A stretch of DNA of 64,000 nucleotides. It comes from Actinomycetota bacterium. GTDB taxonomy: Bacteria; Actinomycetota; Coriobacteriia; Anaerosomatales; Anaerosomataceae. Each line of letters opens with the position of its first letter. Within the stretch, counting starts at the first letter, position 1. The notes under the pieces are model-generated. The model was not told the DNA's origin. It was given only the letters and a program-made list of their open reading frames with translations, and did not search any database. Made by a program: the position numbers and the translations under genes. Positions 36,401-44,860 of the stretch are shown in pieces. The stretch is taken from NCBI GenBank assembly GCA_009668945.1, contig SBEH01000005.1:62001-126000 (forward strand), in the 5' to 3' direction.

Positions 36401-36765
36401 TAGACGCTCTCCTCGCGTTCCTTGCACGAAACGCAGAGCTCAGCCTCGGGCACGGCCTCCAGACGCTCTCTCGGTATGGCCGCGCCGCACCGGGCGCAGG
36501 TGCCGTATGTTCCCTCGTCGATACGCGTGAGCGCCCGATCGATCTGCGCAAGACTCTCCCGCGCTTGCCCCTCCAGAGTCATGTCGAGTTCGCGCGCGAA
36601 CGTGGCGGAGCCCTGATCAGCCATGTGGTCGCGGTAGTTGTTCTCGCCCGAGACGTCGGACAGCGTTTCCTGCCCCTCGCGCTCGTATTCCTCTATCTCC
36701 GCGACCAGGCGCTCGCGCTCGGCCTCGAGCGCGCCCTTCAGTTCGGTCACAGCCGATGCGTCCAT
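36400..36765 (-). CDS. TraR/DksA-family zinc-finger protein
   Basis: A 121-residue protein with a coiled-coil N-terminal part (about 5-35) and a C4 zinc finger CARC-x19-CVSC near the C-terminus. It resembles the DksA/TraR/YteA group, which binds the RNA polymerase secondary channel in characterised members. ATG 36763-36765 follows GAGGACCGAC; a GTG four codons earlier is the alternative start. It is coupled to lspA and rluD. Confidence 0.85.
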   Translation of the reverse strand: MDASAVTELKGALEAERERLVAEIEEYEREGQETLSDVSGENNYRDHMADQGSATFARELDMTLEGQARESLAQIDRALTRIDEGTYGTCARCGAAIPRERLEAVPEAELCVSCKEREESV

Positions 36766-36803
36766 GTCGGTCCTCACTCGTCACTTCGGGGGGTTTATGG
36801 CAA

Positions 36804-36823
36804 AGCGCCCCTTCTGGGGCGCT
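36804..36823 (-). terminator. ileS terminator
   Basis: Perfect 8-bp stem AGCGCCCC/GGGGCGCT with loop AGAA, followed on the minus strand by TTGCC, 70 bases past the ileS stop. The stem's final T and this TT make a run of three. It lies between a candidate traR promoter and traR, so it may also act as a leader structure. Confidence 0.6.
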
Positions 36824-36841
36824 GGTTCTCCGTACGAGGAG

Positions 36842-36850
36842 AGTATACCA
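36842..36850 (-). promoter_or_regulatory. Extended -10 element ahead of traR-lspA-rluD
   Basis: TGGTATACT on the minus strand matches the extended -10 TGnTATAAT in all but one base. There is no clear -35, as allowed for extended -10 promoters. The transcript would cross the stem-loop at 36804-36823 before traR. Confidence 0.45.
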
Positions 36851-36893
36851 CCTGCTCGCGCATGGAGGACCTGCAGGCGACCTGCGCGCTAGG

Positions 36894-39662
36894 CTACCGC
36901 AGAGAGCTCACCACGGCCGAGCAGCGTTCGCACAGCCCGTCGTCGCCCAGATCACGCCAGTTCCAGCACCGGGGACACTTCTCGCCGGCCGCACGCTCGA
37001 CGGCCACTGAGTACACATCGCCAGGTACGAGCTGCACCTCGGACACGATGAATACCTCGGCGAGAGCATCGGCTCCGCGCGCCGCGAGAGCCTCGACCGC
37101 CCTGGTGGGGGCTGTGATCACCAGTCTCGCCTCCTGGCTCTTGCCCAGCACGCCCGCGTTCCGGGCCTCTTCGAGCGCCTTCGTCGCAGCCTCGCGTGTC
37201 TCGAGCACGACTGCGTACGCATCGCGAAGCTTGACCGCTTCCGTCTCCGGCACTCCCACCGCCGGCCATCCCGCCAGCTGCACGCTCGCGGCATCGTCCC
37301 GGAGTACCTCCGGCATGAACTGCCAGACCTCTTCGGTGGTGAACGAAAGCACCGGCGCCACGAGACGCACGAGGGTTTGCAGGATCTTCGCCAGCACGGT
37401 CTGAGCGCTACGCCGACTCGCTGAGTCGGCATTGTCCGCATACAGGCGATCCTTGAGCACGTCCAGGTAGAACGAGGACAGTTCGGTCACACAGTAGCCA
37501 TGGACGGCGTGGAAGACCTGGTGGAACTTCCAGTCCTCGTAGGCCGCGGTGACGCGAGCGTTCAGGTCGGCCAGTTGCACTAGCGCGAAGCGGTCGAGTT
37601 CCGGCATGTCATCCCACGCGACGGCGCAAACAGGCTCGTAGTCCGCCAGATTCGAGAGCAGGAACCGGAAGGTGTTTCGAATCCTCCGGTACGCCTCGCC
37701 CATTCGCTCCAGGATCTCATCTGAGACCGAGACGTCCTGCGAGTAGTCCGACGCTGCCACCCACAAACGGATGATGTCTGCGCCCGACTTTGCGATCACG
37801 TCGAGCGGTGAGATCACGTTGCCGAGGGACTTCGACATCTTGCGGCCTTCGCCGTCGACGATGAAGCCGTGCGTCAGCACCGCCCGGAAAGGCGCCTCGT
37901 CGTACGCGCCGACGCTAGTGAGCAGGCTCGATTGAAACCAGCCGCGGTGCTGATCTGAACCCTCAAGGTATAGTTCAGCTGGACGGTGGAGCTCGTCTCG
38001 GTTCTCAAGCACGCTCGTGTGCGACACCCCGGACTCCCACCACACGTCGACGATGTCGTCCTCGGGCTTGAGCTCCGACACTCCGGCGCCGCATCGCCCG
38101 CACGACGTATCCGCCGGCAGATACTCCTCCGGTCGCCTGGTGAACCACGCGTCCGCACCCTCACTCTCGAAGAGGTCGATCACGGCATCGAACGTCGCCG
38201 CGGTAGCTACCGTCTCACCGCACTTCGCGCAAGTGAACACCGGCACCGGCACACCCCAGGCGCGCTGCCGGCTGATGCACCAGTCGGGGCGTTCGCCTAC
38301 CATCGCCGAGATCCGGTTCACACTCCATCCCGGGATCCACTGGACCTCGCCGATGGCACGCATCGCGCGCTCGCGCAGGTGCGTCCGCTCCATGGAGACG
38401 AACCACTGCTCGGTGGCGCGGAAGATCACCGGCTGCTTGCACCTCCAGCAGTGCGGGTAGCTGTGCGCGATCCTGGTCGACGCCAGAAGCGTGCCCCGCT
38501 CGGCAAGCCACTCCACGATCTTCGGATTGGCGTCCCAGACGTTCATGCCGGCGAAGGACCCGCCGCCCGCATCGAACGACCCGTCGTCCAGAACGGGCAT
38601 CGGCATCGGCAGACCGAACTCGAGTCCGACGAGGTAGTCCTCCTCGCCGTGACCCGGCGCCGTGTGGACCGCGCCCGTGCCGGTGGAGAGGTCCACGTGC
38701 TCGCCGGTGATGATGACCCCGGTCACTCCCGCATGGATCGGCTGCGCGTAGTGCAGCCCCGAGAGGGTGCTTCCCTTCACGCGCGGGCCGACGATGTCGT
38801 ACCCGCCCCATCCCGCCACTGACGCGACGGAGTCCACCAGCGCCTCCGCCATGACGAGCACGCGCCCGTCGGCAAGCTTGACGCCCGCGTAGTCCGCGTC
38901 CGAGGCCAGAGTGACTGCGACATTGGCCGGCAGTGTCCATGGCGTGGTAGTCCAGATCAGCACGGACACCGGCCCTTCGGAATCCCAGGGCGTGGCGTCA
39001 GTGAAGGCGAACGCCACGTAGATCGACGCAGAGGTCTCGTCGGCGTACTCGATCTCCGCCTCGGCGAGTGCCGTGTGGCAACGGATGCACCAGTGAATCG
39101 GCTTCGCGCCCTTGTGGATCGCACCGTCCAGGTACATCTTCTTGAAGATCCTGACGTTGCCCGCCTCGTAGGCCGGTTTGAGCGTCAGATACGGGTCGTC
39201 CCAGTCGCCGCGCACTCCGAGGCGCTTGAACTCCTCCCGCTGGACGTCCACGAACTCCAGCGCGTAGTCGCGACACAGCGCGCGCAGGTCCGCTTGAGAG
39301 ACTTCCGCCATCTTCTCCGGGCCGAGGTTCTTCTCGACCTGATGCTCGATCGGCTGACCGTGGCAGTCCCATCCAGGCACGTACGGGGCGTGATAGCCGC
39401 GCATGGACTTGTACTTCACGATGAGGTCCTTCAGGACCTTGTTGTACGCCGTGCCCATGTGGATGTGCCCGTTGGCGTACGGCGGACCATCGTGAAGCAC
39501 GAACGCTTCACGACCTGCGGTGGCTTCGAGGCTCCGTCGATAGAGATCGATTTCCTCCCAGAATGCGAGCCATTCGGGTTCCCGGGCTGCAAGGTTTGCG
39601 CGCATCGGGAACTCCGTGTCCGGGAGGTTCATCGTGCTCCTGTAGTCGCTCTTCTCGGCCAC
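36894..39662 (-). CDS. ileS: Isoleucyl-tRNA synthetase
   Basis: A 922-residue class I synthetase. PYANGHIHMG is the HIGH signature and KMSKSLGN the KMSKS loop; the editing (CP1) domain lies between, with WTTTPWTLPANVAV. The C-terminal zinc site is KCPRCWNW with CERC. Size and the C-terminal zinc site fit the bacterial-type (IleS1) enzyme. The GTG start after AAAGGACAGGCACAAC follows the T-box leader. Confidence 0.97.
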   Translation of the reverse strand: MAEKSDYRSTMNLPDTEFPMRANLAAREPEWLAFWEEIDLYRRSLEATAGREAFVLHDGPPYANGHIHMGTAYNKVLKDLIVKYKSMRGYHAPYVPGWDCHGQPIEHQVEKNLGPEKMAEVSQADLRALCRDYALEFVDVQREEFKRLGVRGDWDDPYLTLKPAYEAGNVRIFKKMYLDGAIHKGAKPIHWCIRCHTALAEAEIEYADETSASIYVAFAFTDATPWDSEGPVSVLIWTTTPWTLPANVAVTLASDADYAGVKLADGRVLVMAEALVDSVASVAGWGGYDIVGPRVKGSTLSGLHYAQPIHAGVTGVIITGEHVDLSTGTGAVHTAPGHGEEDYLVGLEFGLPMPMPVLDDGSFDAGGGSFAGMNVWDANPKIVEWLAERGTLLASTRIAHSYPHCWRCKQPVIFRATEQWFVSMERTHLRERAMRAIGEVQWIPGWSVNRISAMVGERPDWCISRQRAWGVPVPVFTCAKCGETVATAATFDAVIDLFESEGADAWFTRRPEEYLPADTSCGRCGAGVSELKPEDDIVDVWWESGVSHTSVLENRDELHRPAELYLEGSDQHRGWFQSSLLTSVGAYDEAPFRAVLTHGFIVDGEGRKMSKSLGNVISPLDVIAKSGADIIRLWVAASDYSQDVSVSDEILERMGEAYRRIRNTFRFLLSNLADYEPVCAVAWDDMPELDRFALVQLADLNARVTAAYEDWKFHQVFHAVHGYCVTELSSFYLDVLKDRLYADNADSASRRSAQTVLAKILQTLVRLVAPVLSFTTEEVWQFMPEVLRDDAASVQLAGWPAVGVPETEAVKLRDAYAVVLETREAATKALEEARNAGVLGKSQEARLVITAPTRAVEALAARGADALAEVFIVSEVQLVPGDVYSVAVERAAGEKCPRCWNWRDLGDDGLCERCSAVVSSLR

Positions 39663-39699
39663 GTTGTGCCTGTCCTTTCACCTGCCACACCTCGTGCGC

Positions 39700-39972
39700 A
39701 ACAACGAAGCGCGCCCGTCCCTGCACTGGGACGAAGCGCGCCCGGAATCGAGTGCTCTCCGCGGTACCACCCAGCTTGCGGGCCCGCTGCGATCGGGGCC
39801 GCGCCACTTGGTCGCCCGCTAACGGAGGCCACCGTCGGCGTCTACTCGGCGGAACTCGCCTTTCGGGCCGAAGCTCGGGGGTGATCTTCGCAACCGTCCG
39901 TATCCCCGCGGGCTTCCACTGTCCCCGCTCGCTTGCCGAGGTGGTGCGGCGCTACTCGTCCCCGTCATCGCC
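39700..39972 (-). promoter_or_regulatory. T-box riboswitch (isoleucine) upstream of ileS
   Basis: The leader has all T-box landmarks, read on the minus strand. Stem I opens with GATGACGGGGACGAGTAGC (39970-39952), has a distal loop region AGCGAGCGGGGACAGTGGA, and a specifier loop GAAGATCACC with ATC (39885-39883), an Ile codon. The T-box itself is TGGGTGGTACCGCGG (39773-39759). Uncharged tRNA-Ile should pair its anticodon with ATC and its 3' end with the T-box bulge, favouring antitermination. It fills most of the 373-base gene-free stretch between ileS and the next gene. Confidence 0.95.
39701..39741 (-). terminator. T-box terminator hairpin
   Basis: Inner stem CGTCCC/GGGACG with loop AGTGCA; an outer GCGCGC/GCGCGC helix made by a 13-base direct repeat (39705-39717 and 39732-39744) extends it. 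It is followed by TTCGTTGT, a moderate U-tract. Its position after the T-box is the standard one. Confidence 0.65.
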
Positions 39973-40035
39973 TGGTCGTGCGCGCGGCCGCTCGGGTCGC
40001 GTAGCGCCGATGGTAGCGCGCTTCGAGCGCGAGGG

Positions 40036-40584
40036 TCAACGAGCGTCCAGGACGGCCGCCTTCCGCAGGAAGAAGGCGTTCAACTCCTCGACGCAGGTCC
40101 CAGCCTGCTCCGCAGAGTATCCGGCACCGAAACGAAGCGCCGAGCGCCACGACTTCACTTCGATACGCGGGTGCGAGGTGCGTCCCGCGCGTAGGGGAAG
40201 GAGCGTGGCAGACTCCACGAGCCCGCGGCGGATGTGCAGGCTGATCGGAACGCGTCCCGCGCGCCTGGTGAGGGTGATGCGTTCAGAGTCGATCACGAGT
40301 GTCTCGGTTCCGATGCGCGAGTACGCCGTCGCCCAGAGCGACAACAGTGCGAGCGCGTGCACAGCCGCCATGAGCGCCATCGCCGCGATCCACACAAGCA
40401 CGCGTAGGAACCAGCCGTCCGGTATCCCCCACCCGACATACCATACGCTGCCGATCAGCGTAGCCAGCACCCATGGTCCTCCGAATACCGCCGCCATGAC
40501 CGTCCAGCCACGGTTACCGGCTGCCGGCGCCTCTACGACGAGTTCGGGAACCTCCGCCTCTCGAGCACGCGAGCGCAAGCTCAC
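40036..40584 (-). CDS. Hypothetical two-helix membrane protein
   Basis: A 182-residue protein I do not recognise. Two hydrophobic helices (about 30-50 and 58-85) are followed by a soluble domain of about 95 residues with SRIGTETLVIDSERITLTRR, a strand-rich pattern resembling PH-like domains of small actinobacterial membrane proteins. GTG 40582-40584 follows GGGAGAGAGCAC; a longer version would overlap the DUF167 gene by 59 bases. It lies between the DUF167 gene and the ileS leader. Confidence 0.55.
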   Translation of the reverse strand: MSLRSRAREAEVPELVVEAPAAGNRGWTVMAAVFGGPWVLATLIGSVWYVGWGIPDGWFLRVLVWIAAMALMAAVHALALLSLWATAYSRIGTETLVIDSERITLTRRAGRVPISLHIRRGLVESATLLPLRAGRTSHPRIEVKSWRSALRFGAGYSAEQAGTCVEELNAFFLRKAAVLDAR

Positions 40585-40636
40585 GTGCTCTCTCCCGCGT
40601 GTTTCCAGGAGGGAGCGGAGCTGACTCGGCGCTGCG

Positions 40637-40912
40637 TTAGAAGAGCCCCGCCGGCGCCTCCCCGAACGCGCACGTGATGTCTTCTTCATCCACACCGTCC
40701 AGCTCTACCTGCTTGTGTCTCGACGTTTCACCACGAACGACCCGCACGGCTCCCTTCGGCACGCCGAGGGCCTTGGACAGCACGACGCACACCGCCGCGT
40801 TCGCCTTTCCGGCCTCCGGTGGCGATGCGACCTTCACAGACAACTCACCCCCACGCCAGCCCGCGACCTCGTCGCGACCCGACCTGGGGGTGACGTGAAC
40901 CGCGATCAGCAT
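40637..40912 (-). CDS. DUF167 (YggU-like) protein
   Basis: A 91-residue protein with the family core VTPRSGRDEV, PEAGKANAAVCVVLSKALGVPKGAVRVVRGETSRHK. The function is unknown; YggU homologues usually sit at the end of the yggT/divIVA group, as here, 14 bases past divIVA. Complete. Confidence 0.9.
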   Translation of the reverse strand: MLIAVHVTPRSGRDEVAGWRGGELSVKVASPPEAGKANAAVCVVLSKALGVPKGAVRVVRGETSRHKQVELDGVDEEDITCAFGEAPAGLF

Positions 40913-40926
40913 CGCGCGGCCCGGTG

Positions 40927-41694
40927 CTAGTCTATCTCCTCGATGTCGACGTCTTCCTCACGCTCGCCGAAACCGAACTCCGCGACATCGAACTCCATCG
41001 TCGCATCGGGCTCGATGTCCGGTGTCCCGAGATCGCCGAGGTGCAGGCTCGCGACGACCGTGGGCGTCGACGATTCCACCTCGACCGGCGGTTCCTGCTC
41101 CTCCACTGCGGCCTCCACGAACTCCGCGAGAGCCTCGGGGGCCTCCGCCGGCTCCTCGGCAGCCGCAAGAGTCGGCACCGGCTCGAACACATCGGCATCC
41201 ATGACAGTCTCCGCACCCGCCTGCCCTGTCATCAGCTTGACGTCCTCGGGCAGCGGCACCTCGGCCAACCCACGCAGATGACGCTCCAGCAGCTGGCGGA
41301 ACGTGGATCTGAACTCCTCCTCGGCCTGCTTGATCCTGCCGAGATCGGTCGTTGCCTTCTGCTTGCTCGTGAGCGCTTTGTGGATGACTTCCTTAGCCTT
41401 GACTTCAGCGTCTTTGAGGACGACCTCCGCCTCGCGGTGCGCCTTCTGCATCATCTCGTCGGCGGACTTCTGTGCCGACATCAGTGTGTTGTGAAGGGTG
41501 CGCTCCATATCCTGGTAGTCACGGACTTTGCCCTCGAGCGCTTCGTTCTTCTCCGAAAGATCGATGTTCTCCTTGAACAGACGCTCGAGTTCGTCGGCAA
41601 CCTGATCAAGAAACGCGTCCACCTCGGCCTCGTTGTAGCCGCGCAGCGCATGGTTGAATTCCTTGTGGTGGATATCGAGCGGGGTGAGCTTCAT
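40927..41694 (-). CDS. divIVA: DivIVA-domain cell-division/polarity protein
   Basis: A 255-residue coiled-coil protein. The N-terminal membrane-curvature domain reads MKLTPLDIHHKEF and ALRGYNEAEVDAFLDQVADE. A long coiled coil (about 30-150) follows, then an acidic Pro/Glu-rich tail of about 85 residues. In actinobacteria the orthologue (Wag31/DivIVA) directs polar growth or septation. It is last but one in the division cluster. Confidence 0.95.
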   Translation of the reverse strand: MKLTPLDIHHKEFNHALRGYNEAEVDAFLDQVADELERLFKENIDLSEKNEALEGKVRDYQDMERTLHNTLMSAQKSADEMMQKAHREAEVVLKDAEVKAKEVIHKALTSKQKATTDLGRIKQAEEEFRSTFRQLLERHLRGLAEVPLPEDVKLMTGQAGAETVMDADVFEPVPTLAAAEEPAEAPEALAEFVEAAVEEQEPPVEVESSTPTVVASLHLGDLGTPDIEPDATMEFDVAEFGFGEREEDVDIEEID

Positions 41695-41737
41695 GAACGG
41701 GGCCCTCCTCGAGAGCGTGCGACCTACTTCAGGGATT

Positions 41738-42007
41738 CTATCCCAACAACGCGTACATCAACGACCGGACAAGCCACTGCACCATCGACAACGCCACGAT
41801 CGCGACGATCGGCGAGACATCGAGCATGCCCATCGTCGGCACGATCTTCCGGAACAGACCCAGCCATGGCTCCACGATGGTTCCGAGGGTGCGGTAGATG
41901 TCGTACACAAGCCCGGTCGAGGGACGAAGCCACGACATCAGCACGTACACGACTATGAGGATCTGGTAGAAGTCGATGAGAGAGACCACGATCGAGAGAG
42001 CAGTCAC
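41738..42007 (-). CDS. YggT family membrane protein
   Basis: An 89-residue protein with two membrane helices separated by the YggT signature: VLMSWLRPSTG, then LGTIVEPWLGLFRKIVP. The family is found with divIVA and sepF in division clusters; its role is not well defined. GTG start overlaps the proC stop by four bases (GTGA). Confidence 0.9.
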   Translation of the reverse strand: MTALSIVVSLIDFYQILIVVYVLMSWLRPSTGLVYDIYRTLGTIVEPWLGLFRKIVPTMGMLDVSPIVAIVALSMVQWLVRSLMYALLG

Positions 42008-42813
42008 GCGCCCAGCTCCTTCGCCCGCCGTACGGCCGCCTCGACGGCCGCCGAAATCGTCGAGCGGATCCCGCCCGACTCCAGGGCTCCGATCGCAGCG
42101 ACCGTCGTACCACCGGGACTCGAGACAGCATCGACGAGTTCCTGAGGAGCCATTCCGGTGACATCCAGCAGCTCGGCGGTACCGCGAAACGTCTGGATGG
42201 CCAACCGCAGCGCGACCTCTCGCGACAGGCCTTGACGCTCGCCGGCGTCCGCAAGGGCCTCCGCGATGAGCGCGACATACGCCGGACCCGAGCCGGAGAT
42301 CGCCGTGGCAGCGTCCTGCGCGGCCTCATCAACTATCACGGCCTCACCCACGGCCTCGAACAACGCCCTCACCCGCTCAGTCTGCTCGGCCGAAGCGTGT
42401 CGTCCGCCGCTGACCACCGCCATGCCGGCTCCCACCATCGCGGGCGTGTTGGGCATCACCCGGACGACCGGACAGCCCTCGGGCAGGCACGCTTCGATCC
42501 TGGCGGTGGTGATTCCGGCCGCAATCGAGACGACGATGGTACCAGGAGAGACATCCTCCGCGAGATCGGCCACGACACCGTCGATGACCTGCGGTTTGAC
42601 CGCGAGCAGGACCGCCCCTGCCCCTCGAACGATCTCGCGACCGTCCGCGACGGCGCGGATGCCATGCTTCGTGAACGCTTCGCGACGCTCATCCGAGGGT
42701 TCGGCGACCGCAATAGCCGTCGCAGAAAGCGCTCCCGCTGACACAATGCCCGCCGCGAGTGCCTCGCCCATCCGGCCTCCGCCGATGATGGCGAGCTGAT
42801 ACGCCGCGTCCAT
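42004..42813 (-). CDS. proC: Pyrroline-5-carboxylate reductase
   Basis: A 269-residue enzyme of proline synthesis. LAIIGGGRMGEALA is the NADPH-binding site, VRVMPNTPAMVG and ISGSGPAYVALI contain substrate-binding residues, and VSSPGGTTVAAI closes the active site. Its place between sepF and yggT is common in Gram-positive division clusters, without an obvious metabolic link. Confidence 0.96.
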   Translation of the reverse strand: MDAAYQLAIIGGGRMGEALAAGIVSAGALSATAIAVAEPSDERREAFTKHGIRAVADGREIVRGAGAVLLAVKPQVIDGVVADLAEDVSPGTIVVSIAAGITTARIEACLPEGCPVVRVMPNTPAMVGAGMAVVSGGRHASAEQTERVRALFEAVGEAVIVDEAAQDAATAISGSGPAYVALIAEALADAGERQGLSREVALRLAIQTFRGTAELLDVTGMAPQELVDAVSSPGGTTVAAIGALESGGIRSTISAAVEAAVRRAKELGA

Positions 42814-42821
42814 ACCGCGCC

Positions 42822-43340
42822 TCAGTGGTCCCGGCCGAAGAGACCCTTGTCGCGCATGACAGCCCGCTGGGCGTCCGTAACGTCGACGTTGGCGGGCGTG
42901 AGCATGAACACCTTCTCGGCCACCTTTTGAAGGCCGCCGTTGAGCCCGTACGTGAGCCCTGACGCGAAGTCCAGAAGCCGCTTGGCCAGATCCTGATCGG
43001 TCATCGTGAGGTTCATGATGACCGGCACGCCCATCTTGAACTTGTCGGCTATGGCCTGCGCCTCGGAGAAGGCCCGAGGCTCGACGATCTGCATCTTCAC
43101 CTGCGGCACGCCCTGCATTCCGGGCCCGGACACCACGTTGCTGTGCCGCGCCGCCTCGCGTGCGCGGTCCAGATCCGGCTCACGCGTCACACGGCGGATC
43201 GTCGTCGGCTCGCCCTCGTACGGGTTGCTGGGCATCTCGTCGTAGTCGTCGCCGTCATCGCCCTCGTCGTAGTCCTCGTATTCCTCGTACTCGTCATCTC
43301 CGAGTCCGAGCCTAGCCTTGATGTCGTGCAGGAAGCCCAC
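42822..43340 (-). CDS. sepF: SepF cell-division protein
   Basis: A 172-residue protein that anchors FtsZ to the membrane. The N-terminal amphipathic helix is [14 protein letters not shown] strongly acidic linker (about 15-40, Asp/Glu/Tyr-rich) and the SepF core with [21 protein letters not shown] follow. No ftsA occurs in this cluster, so SepF is probably the main FtsZ anchor. GTG start. Confidence 0.95.
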   Translation of the reverse strand: MGFLHDIKARLGLGDDEYEEYEDYDEGDDGDDYDEMPSNPYEGEPTTIRRVTREPDLDRAREAARHSNVVSGPGMQGVPQVKMQIVEPRAFSEAQAIADKFKMGVPVIMNLTMTDQDLAKRLLDFASGLTYGLNGGLQKVAEKVFMLTPANVDVTDAQRAVMRDKGLFGRDH

Positions 43341-43370
43341 GGTATGCTCCTCGCCTCGAAACCGGGCCGG

Positions 43371-44048
43371 CTACCGGCCGAATATCGCCCTTCCGATGCG
43401 TACGATGGTAGCACCCTCCTCTATGGCGACGCCGAAGTCATTCGTCATCCCCATAGAGAGCTCTGTCATCTCAACGCCATTGAACCGCATCGCCGAGAGG
43501 GACTCAAACAGTTGGCGCAATTCGCGGAAGACCCACCGCACCGACTCGGGCCTGGCCAGCGGCGCCATGGTCATCAGACCGCGCACCGAAACTCCTGGCA
43601 GCTCGAGGGAGCCGCGAAGCATCTCCTCGACCTCCATCCGGTCAACCCCGTGCTTCGACCCTTCGTGAGACACATTGACCTGAAGGAGGACCGGCTGCAC
43701 CACGCCTAATGCCCCCGCCACGCGGTCGATCCGCTCGAGGAGATGCAGTGAGTCCACCGAGTGTATGAGGCTCGCCTTCCCCACTACGTGCTGCACCTTG
43801 TTCGACTGCAGCGTCCCGATGAAGTGCCAACGCACGTCCGGGAAGAGCCCACACTTCGCGACGAATTCCTGCACGCGGTTCTCGCCGAAGTCCGTGACCC
43901 CAGCAGCGACGGCATCGCGGACCTCAGGCGGGCCGACAGTCTTGGCCACAGCGACAATCGTGATGTCATCCGCATCGCGCCCGACCGCATCGGCGGCATC
44001 ACGAACCCTGCGCCGCACCGACTCGTATCGTTCGGCTACCTGGCTCAC
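43371..44048 (-). CDS. PLP homeostasis protein (YggS/PLPBP family)
   Basis: A 225-residue alanine-racemase-fold PLP-binding protein without known catalysis. [10 protein letters not shown] contains the PLP lysine, and [20 protein letters not shown] and LSMGMTNDF are family motifs. GTG start overlaps the phoU stop (GTGA). In this cluster type, yggS normally follows pgeF directly; here phoU intervenes. Confidence 0.95.
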   Translation of the reverse strand: MSQVAERYESVRRRVRDAADAVGRDADDITIVAVAKTVGPPEVRDAVAAGVTDFGENRVQEFVAKCGLFPDVRWHFIGTLQSNKVQHVVGKASLIHSVDSLHLLERIDRVAGALGVVQPVLLQVNVSHEGSKHGVDRMEVEEMLRGSLELPGVSVRGLMTMAPLARPESVRWVFRELRQLFESLSAMRFNGVEMTELSMGMTNDFGVAIEEGATIVRIGRAIFGR

Positions 44049-44725
44049 GCCTGTGGGGGCTCCTGACCTTCGGCCCGGGTGTCGAACGCCTCGAAGGCAC
44101 CCGTCACCATGTACACGAGCCGTTCACCGATGTCGACCGCGTGGTCTGCGATGCGCTCCAGGTACCGGGATGCCAGGACCATCTGGCTCGCCCACTCGAT
44201 GTCGTCTTCTTCCTGCAGCCTCGAAAGCTCGCGGAAGAATTGCTTGAACAGGTGGTCGATAGGCTCGTCCATCTCCTTGAGCTTGTACGCGAGTTCGAGG
44301 TCGTTCTGATCGAAAGCCTCCAGCATGGCCTCAAGCACCCGGTGGACGAGATTGCCCTGCGCGCGGATGAGGTCGTACAGCGTCCTCGGCCCGCGCTTCG
44401 GAGCCGTCCTGCGTGCGGCCTTGGCGATGTTCACTCCGAGGTCACCCATGCGCTCCATGTGCATGCTGATGTGTGCAAGCGAGTAAAGCAGACGCAGGTC
44501 CCGCGCAACCGGGAACTGCGTGGCAATGATCTCGAGAGTCCGCTCCTCGAGCGACAGACAGCGTGCGTCGATGGCGTTGTCGCTCTCGATGACCTTCTCG
44601 GCCAGCTCCACGTCGCCTTCAACGAGCGACGTGACGGCGTCCCGTGTCATCTCAATGACGAGCCAGCCGATCTCCACGACTTCGGCCTTGGTCGCCTTCA
44701 GTTCGTTGCGAAAGCCCTCGCGCAT
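44045..44725 (-). CDS. phoU: PhoU-domain phosphate regulator
   Basis: A 226-residue all-helical protein with two PhoU repeats (about 15-105 and 115-205). RMGDLGVNIAKAARR and YLERIADHAVDIGERLVYM carry the metal-binding E/DxxxD-type motifs. PhoU restrains PstSCAB and the PhoR kinase. No pst, phoR or phoB gene lies in the window; it is cotranslated with yggS inside the division cluster, an unusual place. Confidence 0.92.
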   Translation of the reverse strand: MREGFRNELKATKAEVVEIGWLVIEMTRDAVTSLVEGDVELAEKVIESDNAIDARCLSLEERTLEIIATQFPVARDLRLLYSLAHISMHMERMGDLGVNIAKAARRTAPKRGPRTLYDLIRAQGNLVHRVLEAMLEAFDQNDLELAYKLKEMDEPIDHLFKQFFRELSRLQEEDDIEWASQMVLASRYLERIADHAVDIGERLVYMVTGAFEAFDTRAEGQEPPQA

Positions 44726-44761
44726 GATCCCTGATCGCCCCTATCCGAATCGGCCTGTGAA

Positions 44762-44860
44762 CTACTCCTCGGCCCGCTTTCCGCTCCGGGAACCGCCGTT
44801 GCACCCCTCAAGGCCGAGCGGCAGCGCGAGCAGCGCAACGGCCGCGGCCAGCGAGATCAA
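44762..44860 (-). CDS. Possible 32-residue lipoprotein-like peptide
   Basis: A short frame starting with TTG that overlaps the pgeF stop (TTGA) encodes MISLAAAVALLALPLGLEGC and a short basic-acidic tail. It has a hydrophobic stretch ending in LEGC, a weak lipobox. There is no convincing ribosome site apart from coupling to pgeF. It may instead be untranslated spacer before phoU. Confidence 0.3.
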   Translation of the reverse strand: MISLAAAVALLALPLGLEGCNGGSRSGKRAEE

